From Spirogloea muscicola (taxonomy: Eukaryota > Streptophyta > Zygnematophyceae > Spirogloeales > Spirogloeaceae), in NCBI GenBank assembly GCA_009602725.1, contig WELB01000273.1, positions 1 to 64,000 on the forward strand: a stretch of 64,000 bases of DNA, read 5' to 3'. Position 1 is the first letter of the stretch. Every line of letters starts with the position of its first letter. The notes beneath the pieces were generated by a model. It ran no database searches and was not told the origin of the DNA. It was given only the letters and a program-made list of their open reading frames with translations. Below are positions 12,335-21,800 of the stretch, piece after piece. Made by a program: the position numbers and the translations under genes.

Positions 12335-12820
12335 GGCTGCTCAGACTGCTCGCTCCCGAGCTCGCCGTTTGCTCCAATTGCCAAGAAGTCTGTGGAAGAT
12401 CCTCAGGGGCTGAAGCGCGACGCCCAGGTCATGCCACAGAAGCCCGTGCTCTGGCCGCGCACGCGCGCAGCTGGCGCAGCGCTCCCATCTTCGGCCGACG
12501 ACAGACGAAGGCGGTCTTCGCCTCGCTCCACGGAGGGACTCCGCCCGTCCGATACCGCCTCGCACGCGGCGGCGCGGGGCTGCGAGGGCGGCGCGCGCGG
12601 CGGCCGCGGCGCGCGGGCGCGACGCCGCGCGAGCAGCGGAGTTGCCGCAGGCCTCGGGCGTCGACCAGCTGTGCTCGGAGGGCTACTTGCGCCGTAGCCC
12701 TGGGTCCCCGTCCGGATCGGTGACCGTCACGCTGAGAAAGCCGAAGTCCCTTTCGGTGCCGTTCATTAGCAAACTCCTTGGGGCCGCCGGCGATATGCAA
12801 TTCTAGCAGCTGATACGCCG
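12335..12820. other. GC-rich upstream region
   Basis: A CpG-rich stretch just upstream of the coiled-coil membrane gene, a plausible promoter for it. Open frames exist on both strands, but they look like a by-product of composition. One of them on the + strand ends SVPFISKLLGAAGDMQF at 12807; I could not connect it to any family. Confidence 0.35.
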
Positions 12821-12904
12821 TTTGCGCACGCTCGACAGCTCATGCGCGCCGTCCTCTACCAGGCGGGGCACCGGAGGGGGAAGTCGCCGACGACGGACGG
12901 CTGC

Positions 12905-13060
12905 TTTGGTGCAAGGTGGGCGAGCCTTCTTCTTTGCGGGCTCTGGCTTTCGTCAGGGTGATAGCTTCCCGGCAGCTAGTCTGTCGGATCTGAGGCTCCT
13001 CACTCGTACTTATTGAGTGATCCATCCTCCCCCTGTTTTACCATTGCATCCTCAGGCCCC
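12905..13060 (+). mobile_element. LINE-like 3' end fragment
   Basis: The segment encodes SGFRQGDSFPAASLSDLRLL then TRTY and a stop at about 13016, followed by GAGTGATCCATCCTCCCCCT. The same ending and downstream sequence recur near 17170, 55330 and 61370. Confidence 0.65.
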
Positions 13061-13074
13061 TTTAGGGTTTAGGG
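13061..13074 (+). repeat. Two interstitial plant-type telomere units (TTTAGGG)2
   Basis: The sequence TTTAGGGTTTAGGG lies inside a dispersed repeat. The matching copy near 55370 reads GGCCCCTTTGTAGCTGCT without it, so about 16 bases appear to have been inserted here. Confidence 0.6.
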
Positions 13075-13800
13075 CCTTTGTAGCTGCTCACCGCTCTTAG
13101 GCCCCTCTGAACCTTTGTGAATTCTTTTTGGGCTGGCTTTTCGCAGCCCTTGCCCCCATTGGGAGTGCCACTTCTTCTTCTTTGGTGCAAGATGCGCGTC
13201 GGGCCAGTTAGTAGATCCCGGGACGCCGTTGGATGATTGGGGAGCTGCGGTCCCGGCCGCAGCGAAGTTTCAGCCCATTGAGGATATGGGCTGGAACAGC
13301 CAGCCCAAGAAAAAGAATGAACACAGCGGCTTCCCCGCAGAGGAGCCCGGGAGTAGTGGGCGCCTGCCATGCACGCCACGTGGTGGCCTCGCTGGCTAGC
13401 CCCTACCGTCTGGCGGCCAGCGGGGCTGCTCACGGTGCGCCATTTCGCTGCTGTGGTTGCCGCAAGCACTTGACGCCTGGCAGGGCCTATCCAGTGGGTC
13501 GGTGAGAAGCTCTTCGAAGAAGGTGCCTTCCGACGTATTTGGGCTGAAGAGGCGCGCCCTTCCGGCCTTTTCGGACCTTCGGACCTTGTCAGTTTCTTCC
13601 GGGCTGGCTGTTCATCACAGCCCTCGCCCCGTGAAAGCGGTGTTATTTCATGGGAGAGCCACTTTCTTTCAGACCTTGTTCAATCCCTTGTCCGGATCTT
13701 CTGGCCTTGCTTTTCACTGGCCTTTTTGGACTGCCTTTCTTCTATTCTACATATCACCAAGGGGAGCAAGCTTATCTCATACAACGCTGCAGGCTCTCTC
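13075..13800. repeat. Cluster of hairpin modules in both orientations
   Basis: The best forward copy is at 13080-13190: GCCCCTCTGAACCTTTGTGA, a GGGCTGG...CGCAGCCC hairpin at 13130-13148, then CTTGCCCCCATTGGGAGTGC. An inverted variant sits at 13260-13320 (GCCCATTGAGGATATGGGCT, then GGAACAGCCAGCCC). A further forward copy is at about 13560-13660. No gene is supported between them. Confidence 0.65.
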
Positions 13801-14010
13801 GCCCAGGTGACCGCATGCGCCTGTCAGTATTGCTGCAGCTGTCAATGGCACACGCACTGCATCTGCGTGCCGGTCGCACTTTGGCTGCGGCCTCTGGCTA
13901 TAGACAGGGGACCCGCTACTGGGGGACCCGCTACCCGAATGGTTCTCTGACCTGCGGCTGCTCAACAGGGGATATTGAGCACCAGTTGGCGACTTGCGTT
14001 GCAGTATACT
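13785..14010 (+). mobile_element. LINE-like C-terminal fragment
   Basis: This piece encodes NAAGSLAQV, then MRLSVLLQLSMAHALHLRAG and RTLAAASGYRQG. The same block (AAGSLAQVFRMRL..SLQRS) is present in the fragments at 39950-40128 and 46134-46330 on the other strand. It is decayed beyond this point. Confidence 0.55.
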
Positions 14011-14019
14011 TTAGTACAG

Positions 14020-14600
14020 AAGAGGGGCTGGCAAAGCCAGCCCAAAAACGATGGACAATGTCCAAAGCCAAAGAGAGAGGTGCCGAAATAGGACTACCGA
14101 ACACGACAACACACTAGGGAAGCTCATCGCCCTCTACTGGAAGGGTCTTCCTTCCTTTTTATACGCTGGCTCTCACACTAGGGATTGCTAAATTACCATC
14201 CTCCGTTATGATTGCTTAGTTGTATGTTTTAGCACTTCTTGGCCCCCTTCACAGCTTGTCCACTCATTTCGGGCTCGCGTTTCACAGCCCTCGCCCCCTT
14301 TGGGTGAGCTCTTGAGAGAAGAAGTCGTCCAGAGGGTGCGGTGGCTGGGGAGAAGAACCAGCTCTTCCGAGGTGTGCAGGCTGTAAGCAAGCCCACATTG
14401 TTGGGAATGGCCAGTCCGGAAAGACAGACACGGTCCAAACGGGCCAGGAAGCACAAACCATTAGATAAGACGAAGACTCTTCCAGTAGAGGGCAAAGAGA
14501 GGTCCCTACAACCATGAGCACTGAGCAGCTCGGCTCGGCCTCCCTTTCATTTCATGCGCACCACGCTTTCTATTGCTGACATTTGGGGTGATGGCCGTGA
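14020..14600. repeat. Hairpin modules and short dispersed motifs
   Basis: A perfect 8-bp-arm hairpin GGGCTGGCAAAGCCAGCCC lies at 14025-14043. A forward module (GGGCTCGCGTTTCACAGCCC) is at about 14270, and two copies of the CTCTTCCAGTAGAGGGC motif flank the region, one inverted near 14120 and one direct near 14470. The module CCTCCCTTTCATTTCATGCG starts near 14541. Confidence 0.6.
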
Positions 14601-14716
14601 GAGGCCAGCCCAGATGAAGTAGACACGAGAACAACAAGACAGGACAAAGCCTTCAGCAAAGCTCCGCTACACAGAGCCACTCGGTAGCCGAGTTGGCAAC
14701 CACAAGTCAGAGAGAA

Positions 14717-15400
14717 TTTTCGTGTATTTGAAACAAACGAAGGCCAAATGGCCGAGTACAAAGGCAAGCACATCTAAAGACCTACATACTCTACAGCAAA
14801 TTGACCCGCTCAGTAACCGCGGGTCAAAACATAAAGGTCGCTATTCGATGCCTGAATACTAGATGTCAGATACGAAGCCCTTCTGCCACCAACTAGAGCT
14901 CGGCCAGCTTTCTGGTGCAAGGCATTAGCCTGAGCACGCTGCTAACAGGCCGAAACACGTCGTCGCAAGAAAGACAGATATGCAGCTGGCAAGCCCAACT
15001 CAGCCGGAAACACATCTGCACGACGTGTGTAGCCTAGATTGGCAAGGTTTTGGAGGAGGGCGTGAAAACGAGGACCCAGACACCCAAAGACGTCGATTGC
15101 CGCTGGCAGGAGCTGATCGCATTGAGGGTAGTCGGAGTACTGCTGCAGCTTCCTGCGTTCTGCAACGCCCACTGCGTGACCAGCGATGTGTGTTGATGCT
15201 GGTCCCTTGTACGCCTCCGTTACACTAACGTCGACCAGGGCCCGTGGTCCTCCACCAAAGAGAGGAGCAGGGAGGAGCAGGGCAGGGAGGAGCCGCAGGG
15301 AGGATAGAGCAGGGAGCAAATGCAGCAGGGAGGAGCCGCTTCGCCAAAAAGGAGGTGGCGGCTGTGAAAGGCCAGCTCCGAGGAAATCATGCTCTTTCAA
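14717..15400 (-). mobile_element. LINE-like 3' end with nuclease-like domain and 3' tail
   Basis: Read leftwards, it encodes HIAGHAVGVAERRKLQQYSD, LLPAAIDVFGCLGPRFHALL and LPAAYLSFLRRRVSACL. It continues to a tail containing GACCCGCGGTTACTGAGCGG and ends in the block TCAAATACACGA near 14717. It is the same family as 8741-9305 but a different subfamily of tail, shared with 17310-17500 and 18120-18215. The element is 5'-truncated. Confidence 0.65.
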
Positions 15401-15600
15401 ATCATGCTCTTTTCATCAACGTGCAGGGCGCGCTCTAAGTCAGGCCTCCGGCTTTCGTGGCGGCGCTCCAGCTCCCCAAGTTAGCTTGTCAGATTTGTTT
15501 GTGCTCACCCGTGGGTACTAGTGTCATCTTAGGTACCTTAGATTAGGTCTCCGTATTATGTAGCATTGTTAGTCTGCACTCGACTCTGCCTGAACAATGT
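15340..15600 (+). mobile_element. LINE-like 3' end fragment
   Basis: It encodes QRAGRALSQASGFRGG and VSLSDLFVLTRGY, stopping at 15521, close to a copy of the hairpin module (GGCTGTGAAAGGCCAGC). Its neighbour at 14717-15400 lies in the opposite orientation. Confidence 0.6.
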
Positions 15601-15604
15601 ATTG

Positions 15605-16080
15605 GCTTGAATTGGCCTCCCTTTCAATTCATGCGCCCCGCGCGCCTTCTCTCTTTCAAAGAGACCGATGGCCGTGAGAGGCCAACTCGAAAAGAAGAAG
15701 CTAAAGGAGGCGATGGCTGTCATAAGCCAGCCCACGATGAAGTGAACAAGGTTCAACGGAGTCGGAAAGCATAGAGACTGATGAAGATGAGCACTTGCTT
15801 TTGCCTGAAGAGTGTATTGGCTGCAAATGGCCACCCATTCATTTCATGTGCACCGCGCGCCTTTCCACTTCTCTCCTGCATTGGACTAGAATACCGAAGG
15901 GGGGATTGGGGAGCCCATTGACGAGGTCGGAGACGGTCAATAAGAAAAGAAGAAAGAGCTCGCCCATTGAGGATAGGGGCTGGAACAGCCAGCCCAAAAA
16001 AGAATGAGCAAAGTACAAGAAGCCCAAGAAGAAGGGGGCCAGGTGAAGCACTAAGGCGAAGCACTAAGAAAGAAGCACAC
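15605..16080. repeat. Dispersed modules, both orientations
   Basis: CCTCCCTTTCAATTCATGCG and a diverged copy (CCACCCATTCATTTCATGTG) lie at about 15612 and 15832. Inverted hairpin modules follow (GGCCGTGAGAGGCCAAC near 15670, GGCTGTCATAAGCCAGCCC near 15710, GGGCTGGAACAGCCAGCCC at 15977-15995). No gene is seen. Confidence 0.6.
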
Positions 16081-16157
16081 AAGAAGAAACAAAGCAGCTA
16101 CTAACTACTCAGTAACCCCTGCTAAGCAGTCGCAGGTCAGAGAGGCTATGTTCCTGG

Positions 16158-16905
16158 ATGAAAGCCCCAGCCTCTGTCTGTCGCCAAGGTGATTGTTTCC
16201 GTTCGGAGGATGAAGTCTCTTTATCAGCTCACATGCTTCGAGGTGTGGAGGGAAGTGAACGTAATGCCTCCCACAATCTTCTCAGGGACGCTATGTATGG
16301 CTTGGTGCGCGAGGCAGGTTATCATGCGGCCATGGAGGTGCCGGGCATCATGCCGGTGCTCCAGAAGCGTGGCAGGCCTTACGTCAGGCGTCTGGATGTG
16401 GTGGCCACCCCCCGGAGTGGTGGGCCTCGTTTTCTTCTCGACATCGTTCTCATCGACGCATGCCAACCAGGGGCACCCACACCGACTGTGCCTGGTTGGG
16501 CGACACATCATGCGGAGAGGAAGAAGGAGAGGCACTATAATGACCACCCCCGGGGCGACCACTTCTTCCCGTGCGCCATGGATATATACGGCGGCTACGG
16601 AACGAAGTGGTCTTCCCTCCTCCATCGCCTGGCATTGCATGTTGATGCCCGCCGACGTGGTCGGGCGGGTAGCTTAGGGCATTCTAGCGTCCCGCAAGCC
16701 GTCGTAGCATGCTATAGGATGCGGCTATCATTAAGTCTGCAGCGCTCCCAGGCACTCGCGATTCACCAGCGTGCTGGTCGTGCATTAGGCCAGGCTAGTG
16801 GCTTCCGTGGTGGTAGTTTGGCGCCTCGGTATAGCTTGTCAGATATGCATGTGCTCACTCGGGGATATTTAGTGTCCCCCTTAGCCAGCTCATTACCCAG
16901 TTAAC
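16158..16905 (+). mobile_element. LINE-like C-terminal region, best preserved nuclease-like copy
   Basis: An uninterrupted 248-codon frame reads through the C-terminal domain: LSAHMLRGVEGSERNASHNL, RDAMYGLVREAGYHAAMEVP, RRLDVVATPRSGGPRFLLDI, a conserved ERKKERHYNDHPRGDHFFP, DIYGGYGTKWSSLLHRLA and finally SLSDMHVLTRGY. The pattern (histidine-rich start, R.D, then a G..RFLLDI strand, then K..HYNDHP) looks like the restriction-like nuclease domain found at the C terminus of some non-LTR retrotransposons; that is an inference. The usual stop after LTRGY is replaced by a short extension. The module CCAGCTCATTACCCAGTTAA begins at about 16881. Confidence 0.6.
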
Positions 16906-17230
16906 AGGACATTTGTAAGGCTAGAATTGGCCTCCCTTCAATTTCATGCGCACCGCGCGCCTTCTCTCTTTCCGGCAGCTAGTCTGTCGGATTGGAGGCT
17001 CCTCACTCGTCGTACTGATTGGTCCATCCTCCTCCCGTTCTGACATAGCGCTTTAGGTCCAAGCCTTGCATCTGCGTGCTGGCCGTGCTCTCGCTGCGGC
17101 CTCCGGCTTTCGTCAAGGGGATAACTTTCCGGCAGCTGGTCTGTCGGATTTGAGGCTCCTCACTCGTAACTACTGAGTGGTCCATCCTCCCCCCGTTCTG
17201 ACATAGCTTCTTCAGGCCCCTTCGTAGCTG
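16881..17230 (+). repeat. Dispersed module followed by two LINE-like 3' ends
   Basis: CCAGCTCATTACCCAGTTAA runs into CCTCCCTTCAATTTCATGCG, and then two successive copies of the ..PAAxLSDLRLLTRNY ending with GGTCCATCCTCC downstream (about 16975-17035 and 17065-17205). Confidence 0.6.
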
Positions 17231-17780
17231 CTAAGCGCTTTTGGCCCCTTCGAACTTTTGTTAATTCTTTTCGGGCTGGCTTTTCACAGCCCTTGCCCCC
17301 ATTGGATGATTTCGTGTATTTGAAACAAACGAAGGCCAAATGGCCAAGTAGAAAGGCAAACACATCTAAAGACCTCCCTGAACTACAGCAGATTGACCCG
17401 CTCAGTAACCACGAGTCAAAAGATAAGGTCGCTAATCGAAGCCTGAATACTAGATGTCAGATACGAAGCCCTTCTACCACCAACTAGAGCTCGTCCAGCT
17501 TTCTGGTGCAAGGCATTGGGAGTGCCACTTCTTCTTTAGGCCCCTCCGTCATTTGGCCCCTTCGAACCTTTGTCACTTTTTTCGGGCTGGCTTTTACAGC
17601 CCTTGCCCTCATTGGGAGAGCCACATCTCTTTCCCAGCACGGTACTGCGTACGGCTCGGAACAAGTGGTAACAAGAGATGGCCCATTCTTAACAAAAGAA
17701 AGTGCTCGCCCATTGAGGATAGGGGCTGGAAAAGCCAGCCCAAAAAAGAATAAACAAACTCTTAACCCTTTCTCTAAACT
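17230..17780. repeat. Hairpin modules around an inverted LINE-like tail
   Basis: A forward hairpin module (17220-17310) abuts a minus-strand LINE-like tail (17310-17510, containing GTGTATTTGAAACAAACGAA). A second forward module (17520-17630) and an inverted module (17700-17760, GGGCTGGAAAAGCCAGCCC at 17723-17741) follow. Confidence 0.6.
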
Positions 17781-17784
17781 ACAT

Positions 17785-18222
17785 GCCTCAAGGGGCCGCC
17801 GCCTCTGGGTCTCCGCGGAGTGCCTCCTTCCCTGCAGCGAGCTACTCAGACCTGATGTTGCTCACTCGTGGGTACTGAGCTTCCCTCTGCATCGTCTACG
17901 TGTTTTGCAGTGTATTGTAGTGTAGTCCTCTTTCTGGGCTTGCCAGCTGCATATTTGTCGTTCTTGCGACGTCGAGTTTCGGCCTGTTTGCAGCGAGCTC
18001 AGGCTAATGCCTTGCATCAGAAAGCTGGGCGAGCTCTAGTTGGTGACAGAAGGGCTTCGTACCTGACATCTAGTATTCATGCATCGTTTAGCGACCTTTA
18101 TGTTTTGACCCGTGGATTTTGAGCCGGTCAACCTGCTGTAGGTTATGTAGATATTTAGATGTGCTTGCTTGCCTTTGTACTTGGCCATTGGCCTATGTTT
18201 GTTTCAAATACACGAGATTTTC
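17785..18222 (+). mobile_element. Two tandem LINE-like 3' ends
   Basis: The first ends ..SDLMLLTRGY at about 17878. The second starts near 17935 (LGLPAAYLSFLRRRVSACLQ, RAQANALHQKAGRAL) and ends FSDLYVLTRGF at 18122 with a tail to TCAAATACACGAG near 18215. The second is the sense counterpart of the tail at 14717-14940. Confidence 0.6.
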
Positions 18223-18361
18223 TTTCCGGCTCCTCTTTCTTTGGCTTTGGACATTGTCCATCCTTTTTAGGACTGGCTTTGCCAGCCCCTCTTCTCAAGG
18301 AAATCTCGTGTATTTGAAACAAACGAAGGCCAAATGGCCAAGTACAAAGGCAAGCACATCT
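18157..18361. repeat. Inverted repeat of two LINE-like tails, arms about 60 bp
   Basis: The left arm (about 18157-18222, from AGATGTGCTTGCTTGCCTTT to ACACGAGATTTTC) is nearly the reverse complement of the right arm (about 18299-18361, ending AAAGGCAAGCACATCT). The 76-base centre carries an inverted hairpin module also present near 14030-14090. Confidence 0.7.
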
Positions 18362-18814
18362 CAAGGGGGCTCCAGCCGTGGCAGGGCCCTTCCTGCGAGT
18401 GCGTCGCTAGTAAAATTGCGACATGCCGTTAGCACCAGTCTAACGGGGCCCGGCTACCCTTGTCCCGCGCAGGCCCGCCTTCCAAACATTCGAAATCCCC
18501 GTCATATCACATTCGCCCATCAAGTTACGTACAAGCTCCTGAGGATCCGCCTAGATCGTGGATTCTCACGAGAGCCCCACGCCCCTGGCCGCGCCGCCGC
18601 CGCCGCCGCCGCGAGCTGCGGTGGTTCTCTGCGCGGAGCCGCGCCACGCTATGACGCGAAGGATTCGGCGCGAAGCCGGAGCACGGGGCCTCGCAGGGCA
18701 TGACTGGCCTCGAGCCATCGCAGGTGGCGCCTCAACCTCCTAGATCTCCGCGGTAACTTCCAAGAAGGCGGTCTAGGGACCTCTGGGGTGGCTTCAGACG
18801 CGGAGCATGCCTCT
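18362..18814. promoter_or_regulatory. Probable FANCD2 upstream region
   Basis: Non-repetitive, GC- and CpG-rich sequence lies between the repeats and the first readable FANCD2 exon. No defined element is visible, so the call rests on position and composition only. Confidence 0.3.
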
Positions 18815-21800
18815 ATGCGGCCGTCAGAGAGGCGTGGAAGTGTACGGCAGGACGATGAGGACATCTTCCATGCTCAGCTAGCTGCGGCAGGCTTGCATAG
18901 GGGAGGAGATGGCAGCTTTCTGGCAAAGGACCCGTTGGCGGTCGGGCGTCAATTGGAGCAGCAACTGCAAGATGAGGATTTGAGAGAGACATTTGTACGC
19001 GGCCTGCATATCCAATTGGCAGACGAATCGTCACTCCTCAGGTGCCAACCTGCGGCCTCACCTGCAAAGGATGACTAGCTAACAGTGGGAACGCTACTGA
19101 AGTTGTAAGCTCTCAAGGTGGTATGCACAGGTTGGCCTGAGACAACCTCGGGAAATTTGTACACTGAAAGGCACACTGACAGGGGACTACCAGCACTGAG
19201 CTTGCTGATTCCCTCATTCGTAACTGCTAAAGAATTTGGAGCTGGTATCAATTTGCATATCTGGTAGCCATCACACACAAGCTGTCTCATCCATAACGAC
19301 CCTGCAACAGGTTGCTGGCTCCTATCACAGGTGTCTTCTCCTTGGTCGCTGAACGGACCACTGATGAGAGCTCTGCAGCAATTCTATTGCGCGTCCCCTC
19401 CATCCAAGTTGAGGTTTCAAACGCACTTCTGGAGAAACTCCCTGAATATCTTGAAGAAACTAATGATGACTCTCTGCAACACGCTACCTCTCGAACGAAC
19501 CTGCCTGTGCTCATTGTTAGCCAGTTCTTATGGCTGGAACACTTGAGCAACAGCTCAACGATCACGCAGAAACTACTTGAGATTTTACCCCTCTGTCATG
19601 TGTCGCTCAAGGTATGCCTTTGCTTTGCCTTTATTGTGCAATGTGATGATATGTAGAACTTCCAGTAGAACAAGTCACAGAATGTGTTTTTATCACTTGT
19701 GCAGCTTTGCACCTTAGTAGTTGTACTATTTAGTCCTAATCGAGGATGATCAGAACACTGACTGCCTCATCAATGGTGTTTCTCTACTCCAGCAGTCAAA
19801 CTCATGAATGGATGCATCTCAAAGCAGCACAGATTTACACGTCAAAATGGTCTTAGGGTTGCACCATCCACAAGCAGTATGCCACCTGCAGAGTGGATAA
19901 CTCGTGGCAGTGTGGTGCTTGCAGAAGGAAATAATTGCGGTCTTGCCAGACATTGCTGCTGATGCAGATCAGACCACAGTCCTCCTGACACTTGAAGAGA
20001 TGCTTCACAACGACCCAGATTTAACAGTCAGCGTAATTGAGGCCTTCTCAAAGTTTGATCTGGGTGAGGAACTCCTTGAGCAGGTGATTTCGCCTACCCT
20101 CTCCTCTCAAGGAACTCATGCTTCTCAAAGCAAAGTCATGCACTTTAGTGCATGACTTTGCCCAGAAGAAAAATGATACTCCATTGTCAATCAGTCTTTG
20201 ATCTCATCTCACTATATTTCAGCAATAAGCCCTGTCCTTTTCAGGCTGTTGCAGTGGCCATGACTTCCTTGAGGTCAGCAAACATAGGATCCATTCCAAA
20301 GGTCACTCAGTTCCTACTGCAATGTGCAAGCTCTTGCAAAAATCAGCGAATTCTGCACCAGTTGAGGGCAACCCTTGGCAGACTGTTTCAGAGCTGGCCT
20401 CACAAGTCACGTAGAAGTGGCAAACAGAAAGAAGTAGCAGTCAGCAGGGACGCCGAACACTATGTGATACAGATTCTCGGCAGTCAAATGAACCTGCATC
20501 AGGTATTTTCTTGCAGCCTCTAGACATCCTTCAAACTTTCCGCCATGGAGACCTTCACAACCGCAATGGAAGTCCAACAGTGTCAAACCATAAGTACGTA
20601 TTGACTTCGGGTTCCCTGGTATGATGGCTTAGGTCTTATGCAGCCTCTTTTTGAAGGAAGTAAAGGAGATAGGGGACAATGAGAAGCTCACACCACTGGA
20701 TATTCTGCTGCTGATTATGGTTCTGCATGCAAGCCCTGGCAAGCGGACAACTCTGGAAAGTATTATGAAGAATTTCGTCTTAACAGGACAATTGACCGAG
20801 GAGCTCCTAGCTGAAAGTCTCGAGGGCAATGGAGCTGTTTTATCGCTGCACTTGCGGACTATCCTCGATGTATGCGAAATGTTTCTGGGAGCCAAAGAGG
20901 ATATCTTAGTTGTCTTTGGTTGTGCAGCTTACTTCACATGCTACATTACGTATACTGGAACATATGAAAGGCAGGAGGTACTTTCACCAAGCCTTTGCAT
21001 TTTAGAGATGATCTGCAAGAGAAGGACTGGCACAAAACCAAGCCAGTTTCTATGCTGCGATATTTGCTGCAACAAATCCAATTGAGGGAAGAAGTATCTA
21101 ACCCCGAGTGCCATTGTGCTGCTTCTCTGTCAGATACTGGGATCTCTCATCACCCACACGGGTTCCATGTCACAAGGCCAAGTTGAAGGTGCCTTGGAAG
21201 TCCTGTCAATGCTCGCAAGGAAGTGCCCTCAGGAACTCCTCCCATTTGCTCCATTTATCAATGGCATTATAGACTACCTGGATAGCTACAACTGCAAGCA
21301 ACTCGAGAAGGTAAGACCTGAAGATGTTTGTTAGCAGCAGACAAGTACATGATAAGCTCTAGCATGTCAAACCAACCTTACACCAGTATCTGCAAGCCAT
21401 AGATCAGCTTCATCTTTGTGCAAGCATAAAGCTAGCCAGCCCAAACCTTCTTTATCCCTTAGCCCATCCCGCAACTTCACATTCTTGTCAGCTTGACAGA
21501 GCGTTTCATGACAAACAAAGCTGTTGATGTCAGGTGTATGACCTTTTCTGCACCCTAGCTGTAGCTGCCAAGAAGTATGGCAGCAACAAGACGGGGGGGT
21601 CAGTCATGGACGATGTGATGATGTTGATTAGCAAGCAGAGTGTCAGTGTCAACTGCAAATATCAGAAATTGAGCATACTAGGTGCACTTGGACTGCTCTG
21701 TCATTGTGGAGCAGACGGCTCTAGGTTTGATGTGGAGGAGACAGGAGATTCAGGAGTCAGTTCCAAGCTTAAACCCTACCCTTCTGTGTGCTTGCTTTGT

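Noticed and set aside
12429-12808. Long overlapping frames on both strands in GC-rich DNA
   Set aside because: CpG-rich sequence has few stops in any frame. None of these frames shows a domain or splice support.
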